5,096 nt of DNA from Treponema sp. (GTDB taxonomy: Bacteria; Spirochaetota; Spirochaetia; Treponematales; Breznakiellaceae). A program made the position numbers and the translations under genes. The notes beneath the pieces are model-generated. The model was not told the origin of the DNA. It ran no database searches and was given only the letters and a program-made list of their open reading frames with translations. Each line of letters begins with the position of its first letter. The first letter of the stretch is position 1. The stretch lies in assembly GCA_031257715.1 (NCBI GenBank), contig JAIROE010000036.1:1-5096 (forward strand). Direction: 5' to 3'. Below are positions 1 to 5,096 of this stretch, piece after piece.

Positions 1-7
1 TCCTCCT
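1..7 (-). promoter_or_regulatory. Shine-Dalgarno of a leftward gene starting off the left edge
   Basis: Read on the minus strand, the first seven bases give AGGAGGA, a near-perfect complement of the 16S rRNA 3' end. A gene transcribed leftward would have its start codon a few bases beyond the window edge. This would make the region up to about base 190 a divergent intergenic region. The gene itself is not visible, so the call rests only on the motif and its position. Confidence 0.4.
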
Positions 8-16
8 GTAATTAGT

Positions 17-51
17 GTCTGTCCACAAAGTCGGTTACTTTGCGGACAGAC
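17..51. repeat. Hairpin 1 of the palindromic element
   Basis: GTCTGTCC at 17-24 pairs with GGACAGAC at 44-51, and CAAAGT at 26-31 pairs with ACTTTG at 37-42. One A/C mismatch (25 against 43) separates the two stems, and the loop is five bases. No T-run follows, so it does not look like an intrinsic terminator in either direction. Confidence 0.75.
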
Positions 52-55
52 CTTG

Positions 56-85
56 CATTTTCTTAGCCTTTAGGCTGCGAAAATG
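56..85. repeat. Hairpin 2 of the palindromic element
   Basis: CATTTTC at 56-62 pairs with GAAAATG at 79-85. After a two-base internal mismatch, AGCCT at 65-69 pairs with AGGCT at 72-76. The pairing can be stretched outward to 53-88 with two G/T wobbles. It sits between the other two hairpins and is kept in either of the two folds possible for the element. Confidence 0.65.
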
Positions 86-99
86 TGATTTTTAAGGTA

Positions 100-133
100 G
101 TCTGTCTATAATGTGTCCACATTATAGACAGAC
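100..133. repeat. Hairpin 3 of the palindromic element, 16-bp perfect arms
   Basis: GTCTGTCTATAATGTG at 100-115 is followed after only two bases by its exact complement at 118-133, an almost continuous 34-bp palindrome. Because of the symmetry it shows TATAAT, the sigma-70 -10 consensus, on both strands (107-112 on plus, 121-126 read on minus). No convincing -35 hexamer lies 16-18 bases upstream on either strand, so promoter function is unproven. A palindrome this tight could extrude as a cruciform or fold in RNA. Confidence 0.75.
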
Positions 134-175
134 ACTAATTAATAAAAGCCGGTTCCGGACCCAAAACTGAACATC

Positions 176-184
176 AAGGGAGGG
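176..184 (+). promoter_or_regulatory. Strong Shine-Dalgarno before in-frame TTG at 190
   Basis: AAGGGAGGG contains GGAGG at 179-183, six bases before a TTG at 190 that is in frame with the sugar kinase. It is at least as good as the site at 272-277 before the ATG at 283. It therefore raises the possibility of a kinase form with 31 extra residues, or a second entry site for ribosomes. Confidence 0.4.
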
Positions 185-271
185 AACACTTGCGTCAAGC
201 CATTATAATATCATATTATCAAAAGATTAAACAGTCCGCCGTGAAGCCTGCCGGTTTCCCCCGGACGGAAA

Positions 272-277
272 AGGAGA
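272..277 (+). promoter_or_regulatory. Shine-Dalgarno for the sugar kinase ATG
   Basis: AGGAGA lies five bases before the ATG at 283. The protein from that ATG opens directly with the first beta strand of the PfkB fold (MIIACGEALID), which is why this start is preferred over TTG at 190. Confidence 0.6.
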
Positions 278-282
278 ACCGG

Positions 283-1239
283 ATGATTATCGCCTGCGGT
301 GAAGCCCTTATCGACATGATCCCCCAGGCCCTTGAACGCGGGGAAGGTTTCATTCCCGTGCCCGGCGGCAGCCCGTGCAATACCGCCGTCGCCATTGGAA
401 GACTCGGCGTTCCGGTCTCGTTTCTGGGCCGCCTTTCCACGGATTTTTTCGGCGTCATGCTTGCCGGTCATCTCGTGAAAAACGGGGTGAACACGGATCT
501 TGTCGTCCGTTCCGCCGAAAATTCGACGCTGGCCTTTGTCAAGCTGGAAAAGGGGAAAGAACCCCGGTATGTTTTTTACACCGAAGGCGCCGCCGACCGG
601 TCTTTTTCCGAAGCCGATCTTCCCCCCGCCCTTCCGGCGGATGCGGACTGCATCTTCTTCGGTTCCATCGCCATGACCATGGAGCCTGTCGCCTCTACCA
701 TAGAAAAGCTGATACGGCGGGAAAACGCGGGGCCGGGGCGGCCTGTCATCTCCTTTGATCCCAATGTGCGCCCCTTCATGATAAGGGACAGGGAAGCCTA
801 TGTAAGGCGCTTTGAGGGATGGACGGCCTTTGCCCATATCGCAAAAATTTCCGCGGCCGATTTTGATTTCATTTACCCCGGCCTGGGGCTGGAAAAGTCC
901 CTTGAAAGGATCCTCTCCATGGGACCCCGCCTGGCTGTTACCACGCTGGGAAACGGGGGCGCCATGGCGCTTCTTTTGAGGGACGGCGGCCCGCCGCTTT
1001 CGGTCAGGGCCCCGGTAGTGGATCTTCCCGTGGTGGACACCATAGGCGCGGGCGATACCTTTCACGGGGCGTTTCTTTCCTGGCTGGAAATCAACGGAAA
1101 AATGTCGCGCGAAGCGATTGCGGATTTAAGCGAAAAAGAACTGTACGATGCGCTCTATTTTGCCAACAGGGCGGCGTCCGTCGTATGCTCCCGCAGGGGG
1201 GCGGAGCCTCCCACACGGGCGGAAGTAGAAGCCCTGTAA
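283..1239 (+). CDS. PfkB-family carbohydrate kinase, probable fructokinase
   Basis: Predicted cytoplasmic ATP-dependent sugar kinase of the ribokinase/PfkB family, most like fructokinases that turn fructose into fructose 6-phosphate. From ATG 283 it is 318 residues, normal for the family. Visible motifs in order: N-terminal strand CGEALID (Asp11 is a usual sugar contact); the first PfkB signature region, GGSPCNTAVAIGRLG at 28-42, running on to LGRLSTDFFG; the FDPNVRP segment at 158-164; and the second signature DTIGAGDTFHGAFL from 252, where GAGD forms the anion hole and Asp258 is the expected catalytic base. The frame stays open upstream to a TTG at 190 with a strong Shine-Dalgarno, which would add 31 residues (many charged or polar) not typical of the fold. 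The ATG at 283 has its own good site and is preferred. The stop lies one base before aroC, implying an operon. Fructose is the likeliest substrate by resemblance; another hexose or a nucleoside cannot be excluded. Confidence 0.88.
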   Translation: MIIACGEALIDMIPQALERGEGFIPVPGGSPCNTAVAIGRLGVPVSFLGRLSTDFFGVMLAGHLVKNGVNTDLVVRSAENSTLAFVKLEKGKEPRYVFYTEGAADRSFSEADLPPALPADADCIFFGSIAMTMEPVASTIEKLIRRENAGPGRPVISFDPNVRPFMIRDREAYVRRFEGWTAFAHIAKISAADFDFIYPGLGLEKSLERILSMGPRLAVTTLGNGGAMALLLRDGGPPLSVRAPVVDLPVVDTIGAGDTFHGAFLSWLEINGKMSREAIADLSEKELYDALYFANRAASVVCSRRGAEPPTRAEVEAL

Positions 1240-1240
1240 C

Positions 1241-2374
1241 ATGGCGGGAAACATATTCGGAACAATCTTCACCGTAACCACATTCGGCGAATCGCACGGC
1301 CCGGCCGTCGGCTGTGTGGTGGACGGCTGTCCGGCGGGCCTTCCCCTTGACGTCTCATCCATAGCGCGGGAACTTGCCCGGAGGAAGCCCGGCGGGGAAG
1401 GCCCCGCTTCGTCAAAGCGGAAGGAAGCCGATGAGCCTGAAATTCTTTCCGGGGTTTTTGAGGGAAGGACACTGGGTACGCCGATTGCAATAATCATACG
1501 CAATACGGATCACCATTCAGGGGATTATGACCGGCTGCGGGATCTGTACCGTCCGGGGCACGCCGACTGGACATGGGAGGCGAAATACGGGACACGGGAT
1601 CACCGGGGCGGCGGCAGAAGTTCCGGCCGCGAAACGGCGGCGCGCGTCGCCGCGGGGGCGGTTGCGGGGGTTTTCCTCGCCTCATACGGGATAAGCGTGC
1701 GGGGCTGGGTCTCGTCCATCGCGGGAATAAGGATACCCGGACCGGGGGAGGCGGGTTTTGACAGCGAACAAACGGAAAGAAACCCCTTCCATATTCCGTG
1801 CGGGGATTATGTGCAAAAAGCGGAAGCCGCTCTTGAAGCGCTGCGGCAGGAAGGGGACAGCGCGGGCGGGGAGGTTTCCTGCTCCGTCACCGGGCTGCCG
1901 CCGGGGCTGGGGGAGCCTGTCTTTGACAAACTTGACGCGCGTATCGCCGCCGCGATGCTTTCCATAGGCGCGGCAAAGGGCGTACAATTCGGCGCCGGCT
2001 TCGCCGTTTCCTCCATGAAGGGCTCGGAAAATAACGACGCGCCTTTTGCGGCGAAACTTCCCGGTGCGGAACACGGCGGCGCGGCGGCGGGGCTTCCTCC
2101 GGGTGTACCGGAACTGTCTTTCAGGACCAATAACTCGGGCGGCGTATTGGGGGGCATCTCCAGCGGCATGCCGCTGGAATTCACCGTGGCCTTCAAGCCC
2201 GCGGCCTCCATTCGAAGGCGGCAGGAAACCGCGGACAGAAACGGCGCGGCGCGGGAACTTGCCGTTGAGGGCCGGCATGATGTATGTATAGCCCCCAGGG
2301 CCGTCCCTGTGGTGCAGGCAATGGCATCCCTTGTGATTGCGGATTTCATCCTTGTGCAGCGATGCGTCAGGTGA
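1241..2374 (+). CDS. aroC: Chorismate synthase
   Basis: Catalyses the last shikimate-pathway step, 5-enolpyruvylshikimate 3-phosphate to chorismate, using reduced FMN in the cytoplasm; active enzymes of the family are tetramers. The 377 residues match the usual bacterial length. All three family signatures are present: FGESHG at 15-20 followed by GCPAG; RPGHAD at 104-109 leading into KYGTRDHRGGGRSSGRET (115-132); and GRHDVCIAPRAVPVVQAM from 344. His19, His107 and Asp347 correspond to conserved active-site positions. GAGF with GSENND (251-266) and TNNSGGVLGGISSGMP (296-311) are further conserved FMN/substrate-site blocks. The usual Ala in RSSAR is Gly here, a mild variant. The ATG follows the kinase TAA by one base and lacks a convincing Shine-Dalgarno at normal distance (GGAAG at 1221-1225 is about 15 bases away), so translation probably depends on coupling to the kinase gene. 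Confidence 0.97.
   Translation: MAGNIFGTIFTVTTFGESHGPAVGCVVDGCPAGLPLDVSSIARELARRKPGGEGPASSKRKEADEPEILSGVFEGRTLGTPIAIIIRNTDHHSGDYDRLRDLYRPGHADWTWEAKYGTRDHRGGGRSSGRETAARVAAGAVAGVFLASYGISVRGWVSSIAGIRIPGPGEAGFDSEQTERNPFHIPCGDYVQKAEAALEALRQEGDSAGGEVSCSVTGLPPGLGEPVFDKLDARIAAAMLSIGAAKGVQFGAGFAVSSMKGSENNDAPFAAKLPGAEHGGAAAGLPPGVPELSFRTNNSGGVLGGISSGMPLEFTVAFKPAASIRRRQETADRNGAARELAVEGRHDVCIAPRAVPVVQAMASLVIADFILVQRCVR
2159..2178. repeat. Perfect 20-bp palindrome inside aroC
   Basis: TCCAGCGGCA at 2159-2168 is followed directly by its exact reverse complement at 2169-2178. It is in frame with codons 307-313 of aroC, coding the conserved SSGMPL(E) segment, so part of the symmetry is forced by protein and codon choice. 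It could fold in RNA only with a small loop, or bind a dimeric protein. No function can be assigned. Confidence 0.6.
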
Positions 2375-3792
2375 AAAGTACCGGCGGACGGACGGGTTCC
2401 TTTGACAGGCGGGAATTTTACACCTCCGTCATCGCCATAGGCCTTCCCGTCGCACTGCAAAACCTCCTTACAACCTCCGCCGGCATGGTCGATACTATTA
2501 TGATAGGCACGCTGGGGGAATACTCCGTCGCGGCGGCGGGGATCTGCGTCCAGTATTCCATGCTTCTCTTTTCGGCATGGTTCGGTTTCTGTAACGGGGG
2601 GACAATCTTCTTCGCCCAGTACTGGGGGGCCGGGGATGAACGGGGGATCTGCCGCGCCTACGGCATTACTTTTTCCTGCATGATGGCCGTGTGCCTTGTC
2701 TTTTCGGGATTCGCCGTCTTCGCCCCGGAATTCATCCTTGCCATTTATACCGACAAGGAAGTCATACGCGCCGCCGCCCTTCCCTACCTGCGAATCGTCG
2801 GACTGAGCTATCCGCTGCAGATTTGGGCTGCCGCGATCAGCTCTCTTCTGCGATCCATAGAAAAGGTGAAGATCCCCCTCTTCGCCTCGATAGCGTCCCT
2901 CATCACCAACTTCATTCTTAACTGGCTGCTCATATTCGGGCACTGTGGTTTTCCGAAAATGGGAATAGCCGGAGCGGCCGTCGGCACGGTATGCGCGGGA
3001 GCCGTTAATGTGATCGTGCTCTACATCTTCTGCTTCCGCGACAAGCATTCGTTTGTCCTGCGCATACGGGATCATTTCCGGTGGAATTTCGCCTTCATCA
3101 GGGAATATTTTTCGCGGAGCTTCTTCGTGGTCTGCAACGAGATATTCTACGGTACGGGCCAGTTTATCATCAACATCATCATAGGGCGGCAGTCCGAAGC
3201 GGGAATAGCGGCAATGGCGGTCTTCCGTGTGCTGGAAGGGCTGCTCTTCGTTTTCTTCGGAGGACTTGCCAACGCAAGCGCCGTCATGGTAGGGAAAAAA
3301 ATAGGCGCGGGGAGACACCGGGAGGGCTACAACGAAGGGCGGCGCTTCACCCTGCTTTGCCCTGCGGTAACCCTTGCCATCTGGCTTCTCCTCCTCCCCT
3401 TCGCAAAGCCGCTCCTGGGCCTCTTCGGGCTCGGGAGCGAAGCGTTCCGTTATGCGTTCTTCATGCTCCTCATCTACACCGTCACAGGAAACATCAGGAG
3501 CCGCAATTACATCACCAACAACATCTTCCGTGCGGCAGGCGAATCGGTCTTCGGAACAGCGGTTGAAATCTGCGGACTTTTCTTCCTCTCCATCCCTCTT
3601 ACCGCCCTTGCCGGCTTCGTTCTGCACTGGCCCTTCCTTGTGGTCTTCCTCTTCACCTACTTTGACGAATTCATACGGCTGGGAATATTGTGGCGGTATA
3701 TGAAATCGGGAAGATGGATAAAGCCTGTTACCGCCGAAGGGCTCCGCAGTCTTCCCGCGTTCAGGGCGGAACTCGGGATCACCCCTTCCTGA
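2362..3792 (+). CDS. MATE-family multidrug/metabolite efflux transporter
   Basis: Predicted inner-membrane exporter of the MATE family, which moves organic cations, drugs or metabolites out against Na+ or H+. From ATG 2362 it has 476 residues, about the family norm, with many hydrophobic stretches consistent with twelve membrane helices in two similar halves. Recognisable MATE segments in the N half: GMVDTIMIGTLGE (41-53), FFAQYWGAGDERGI (83-96), a conserved LLRSIEKVKIP (162-172) and NFILNWLLIFG leading to GFPKMGIAGAAVGTV (183-210). In the C half, VGKKIGAG (310-317) repeats the QYWGAGD-like loop and IFRAAGES (388-395) echoes the LLRSIEK loop. The start is uncertain: ATG 2362 overlaps aroC by 13 bases, while GTG 2371 would give the common four-base GTGA overlap. 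Neither has a Shine-Dalgarno, so coupling to aroC is likely. The frame is open to an ATG at 2284, but that lies deep in aroC and adds residues with no MATE character. Substrate cannot be told from sequence. Confidence 0.92.
   Translation: MRQVKSTGGRTGSFDRREFYTSVIAIGLPVALQNLLTTSAGMVDTIMIGTLGEYSVAAAGICVQYSMLLFSAWFGFCNGGTIFFAQYWGAGDERGICRAYGITFSCMMAVCLVFSGFAVFAPEFILAIYTDKEVIRAAALPYLRIVGLSYPLQIWAAAISSLLRSIEKVKIPLFASIASLITNFILNWLLIFGHCGFPKMGIAGAAVGTVCAGAVNVIVLYIFCFRDKHSFVLRIRDHFRWNFAFIREYFSRSFFVVCNEIFYGTGQFIINIIIGRQSEAGIAAMAVFRVLEGLLFVFFGGLANASAVMVGKKIGAGRHREGYNEGRRFTLLCPAVTLAIWLLLLPFAKPLLGLFGLGSEAFRYAFFMLLIYTVTGNIRSRNYITNNIFRAAGESVFGTAVEICGLFFLSIPLTALAGFVLHWPFLVVFLFTYFDEFIRLGILWRYMKSGRWIKPVTAEGLRSLPAFRAELGITPS
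3753..3778. other. Hairpin at the convergent gene junction
   Basis: TCCCG at 3753-3757 pairs with CGGGA at 3774-3778, and GTTC at 3759-3762 pairs with GAAC at 3769-3772. There is one C/T mismatch between the stems and a six-base loop. It lies in the last codons of the MATE gene, just past the stop of the opposing gene. It is symmetric for both strands, so it could help stop or stabilise either transcript, but neither side has the T-run expected of an intrinsic terminator. Function is a guess. Confidence 0.3.
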
Positions 3793-4165
3793 TGTACAGC
3801 GGTATGGAACTCAGTTCCTTGTCGTCCATGTAAAGGACAAAATTCACCACGCCGTTGCTTTTGAAATGCAGGTTTGAAACGGTAAATACAAGATGGGAAA
3901 CGGCGGTGGCGTTTCCCGCCCCCTTCACTTCCACATTGCCCGAAATGGTGTCCATGCTCATCTCGCCGTCAAGATCCCGCGTCTCAATGCGGAAGCTGTG
4001 GCCGGCAAATTCCCAGAGATCAAAACGCACCCGTATCACCACGGAAAGCTGGGGATGAACACAGGGAAAATTCCGTGAAATGATGGTGTCAAAGGTTCCC
4101 ACAATGGTTAATTTTCCGGCGTTCTCCTGGGCAAAATCACAGAAGGTAAAAAGTTCGATTTTCAT
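3779..4165 (-). CDS. DUF6941-like protein of unknown function
   Basis: A 128-residue protein with no signal peptide or membrane helix. Its pattern resembles the DUF6941 family as I recall it: an opening like MKIELFTFCDFAQENAGKL, then VGTFDTI, then the FP..HPQ segment (here FPCVHPQLSVVIRVRF at 33-48). The rest alternates hydrophobic and polar residues as expected of an all-beta sandwich, ending in a short IPLYIRK strand (121-127). The family has no established biochemical role to my knowledge; no catalytic motif is visible. The ATG overlaps the stop of the upstream hydrolase as ATGA and has a good Shine-Dalgarno (AAGGAG at 4171-4176 read on minus, five bases away), so it is co-transcribed with the hydrolase. 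Its 3' end overlaps the convergent MATE gene by 14 bases. Confidence 0.75.
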   Translation of the reverse strand: MKIELFTFCDFAQENAGKLTIVGTFDTIISRNFPCVHPQLSVVIRVRFDLWEFAGHSFRIETRDLDGEMSMDTISGNVEVKGAGNATAVSHLVFTVSNLHFKSNGVVNFVLYMDDKELSSIPLYIRKG

Positions 4166-5096
4166 GACGGCTCCTTATGGTCAAGCGCGTTAACGGCAGA
4201 TTCCGTTTTGTTAAACACATATTTTTCAATAAAGGCGCGGAGATGTTCCTCGTAGGCTTCGGGAAAGGCCGCGCGGGAAGCGGCGTGGGCGGCGCCCTTC
4301 ACGACGTACAGTTCCTTGGGGGCGCGGCAGGCGCCGTAAAGCGAATGAACCATGCCAAAGGGAACAAAATCGTCGGCGTCTCCGTGTATGAAAAGGGTAG
4401 GCGTCTTCGATTTCCGCAGCCGGTTGATAGCGGAAACTTCCGCAAAACTGAAACCGGCCTTCTTTTTGGTATAGTCCCCCGCCGCCATGAGGAGCCGCCT
4501 GCTTTGTACGTGCCATCTCTTTTTCATCTGCCATGCCAATTCTTCTTCAAGGGAAGTATAGCCGCAGTCTTCTATCACCGCGGCCACCTGCGGGGGAAGA
4601 TCCTCCTCACCCGAAGCCATCATCACCGTGGCCGCGCCCATGGATACGCCGTAAAGAACAACGCGGGGATCCCTGCCGGGGGCATCCCTTTCGGCGCGGG
4701 CAAGCAGCCATTGTATCCAGTCAAGACAGTCAAGCCGTTCGTGCCAGCCGAAACCCGAGTAGGAACCTTCCGAAAGCCCGTGGCCCCGGGCGTCGGGAAG
4801 GAGCACATTGAAACGGAGACGCTCCCGGAAAAGCTCCGCCTCGGGGAGGAGAAAGCGGGCGTCCGCCGTGTAGCCATGGGCCAACAGGGCGTATCCCCCT
4901 GCCCCTTCCCGGGGAAGATAATACGCGTGAAGCCTCAAGCCGTCCCTGGAAGTGATTCGCGCCGTTTCGGCCCCCAAACCGTCAAAGCCCTTTTCATCAA
5001 TAACGGCACCGGCCTTTGCCGGGGCCTTCCGTTTTACCACATACCCGTACACCCAGGCCGGCGCGAAAAGAAGAACAACGGCGGCAAGAAAGAGAA
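4162..5096 (-). CDS. Alpha/beta hydrolase, YqkD-like, membrane-anchored, 5' end off window
   Basis: Serine hydrolase of the alpha/beta fold, resembling the YqkD-type group of uncharacterised esterase-like proteins. Numbering from a GTG at 5052: oxyanion-region HGY at 59-61, DARGHGLS (87-94), nucleophile elbow GVSMG with Ser137, the group-typical EDCGYTS (161-167), acid loop HGDADDFVP with Asp227, and His256 in KGAAHA. The triad is therefore complete. The frame does not begin at that GTG: upstream codons run without a stop to the window end and encode LFLAAVVLLFAPAW, a hydrophobic stretch ahead of the basic YVVKRK. The natural start must lie beyond base 5096, and the protein likely has an N-terminal membrane anchor or signal peptide with the catalytic domain outside the cytoplasm. 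The stop overlaps the next gene by four bases. Substrate unknown; acyl ester or peptide bonds are possible. Confidence 0.88.
   Translation of the reverse strand, partial: LFLAAVVLLFAPAWVYGYVVKRKAPAKAGAVIDEKGFDGLGAETARITSRDGLRLHAYYLPREGAGGYALLAHGYTADARFLLPEAELFRERLRFNVLLPDARGHGLSEGSYSGFGWHERLDCLDWIQWLLARAERDAPGRDPRVVLYGVSMGAATVMMASGEEDLPPQVAAVIEDCGYTSLEEELAWQMKKRWHVQSRRLLMAAGDYTKKKAGFSFAEVSAINRLRKSKTPTLFIHGDADDFVPFGMVHSLYGACRAPKELYVVKGAAHAASRAAFPEAYEEHLRAFIEKYVFNKTESAVNALDHKEPS
4171..4176 (-). promoter_or_regulatory. Shine-Dalgarno for the DUF6941-like gene
   Basis: On the minus strand the bases read AAGGAG, five bases before the ATG at 4165-4163. The site lies inside the last codons of the hydrolase gene. 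This supports independent as well as coupled initiation on the small gene. Confidence 0.65.

Larger units (their letters stand above)
9..141. mobile_element. Nested palindromic repeat, candidate MITE-like element
   Basis: The block is bounded by a 15-bp perfect inverted repeat (TAATTAGTGTCTGTC at 9-23, its complement at 127-141). The outermost six bases, TAATTA, are self-complementary, so they also form a direct repeat and could be a target-site duplication (or contain a TA one), leaving 9-bp inverted ends GTGTCTGTC at 15-23 and 127-135. Inside are three hairpins (17-51, 56-85, 100-133). The 7-mer GTCTGTC appears four times in alternating orientation (17-23, 45-51, 100-106, 127-133). It has no open reading frame of note and is clearly more AT-rich than the genes beside it. 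A non-autonomous transposon derivative or a structured intergenic repeat family would both fit; a unique cis-regulatory RNA is the alternative. Copy number in the genome would decide and is not visible here. Confidence 0.5.

Noticed and set aside
17..51. Hairpin 1 as an intrinsic terminator of an upstream gene
   Set aside because: No T-run follows on either strand, and it is better explained as part of the larger symmetric element.
9..141. CRISPR repeat or a known riboswitch
   Set aside because: There are no regularly spaced direct repeats with unique spacers, and no riboswitch consensus that I recognise; the repeats are inverted and nested.
151..162. Imperfect GG-TTCCGGA-CC palindrome as a repressor operator for the operon
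   Set aside because: Only a 6-bp core with a mismatch and 2-bp flanks; too short and common in GC-rich DNA to support.
211..1065. A 284-codon minus-strand open frame opposite the sugar kinase
   Set aside because: It shadows a gene with full PfkB signatures; its translation is rich in Gly, Arg and Lys, matches nothing I recognise, and shows no ribosome site that stands out.
1682..2278. A 198-codon minus-strand open frame inside aroC
   Set aside because: Antisense to conserved chorismate synthase motifs, Arg/Gly-rich translation, no domain seen.
2284..2361. Upstream ATG at 2284 as the MATE start
   Set aside because: It would overlap aroC by about 90 bases, adds Cys/Gly/Pro-rich residues unlike MATE N-termini, and starts nearer the aroC stop are more plausible.
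1807..3627. A 606-codon open frame on the minus strand, antisense to aroC and the MATE gene
   Set aside because: It lies opposite two clearly real genes and its translation is rich in charged residues and Pro/Gly with no recognisable domain. It is best explained by codon bias of the plus-strand genes leaving few antisense stops.

Overview
The window reads as ordinary bacterial chromosome: moderately GC-rich, densely coding, with overlapping or abutting genes. Genus cannot be fixed from sequence alone. The protein mix (a PfkB-type fructokinase, a bacterial chorismate synthase, a MATE exporter, a DUF6941-like protein and a YqkD-like hydrolase), together with the AT-rich palindromic repeat at the left edge, would fit a spirochaete such as a gut Treponema. 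That is a weak inference. No phage, transposase, CRISPR, rRNA or tRNA gene was seen.

Layout: bases 1-8 carry what looks like the Shine-Dalgarno sequence of a leftward gene starting just off the left edge. Bases 9-141 are an AT-rich, non-coding block bounded by 15-bp perfect inverted repeats and holding three internal hairpins. It looks like a miniature mobile element (MITE-like) or a structured intergenic repeat in a divergent promoter region. A rightward three-gene run follows: a PfkB-family sugar kinase (ATG at 283, possible in-frame TTG at 190), chorismate synthase aroC (1 nt after the kinase stop) and a MATE-family exporter that overlaps the aroC end. The spacing implies one transcript with translational coupling.

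On the other strand an alpha/beta hydrolase enters from the right edge. Its reading frame stays open to the window end and encodes a hydrophobic N-terminal segment there, so its real start lies outside. It overlaps by four bases a small DUF6941-like gene, which converges on the MATE gene with a 14-bp overlap of the two 3' ends and no room for a conventional terminator.

Functionally, the kinase feeds hexose into central metabolism, AroC makes chorismate at the end of the shikimate pathway, and the MATE protein is an ion-coupled exporter. They share no obvious pathway, so the run is probably a housekeeping operon of convenience. The hydrolase and DUF6941 genes form a second, separately transcribed pair of unknown role. 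I see no clear new system. The most distinctive non-coding object is the nested palindromic element at 9-141.
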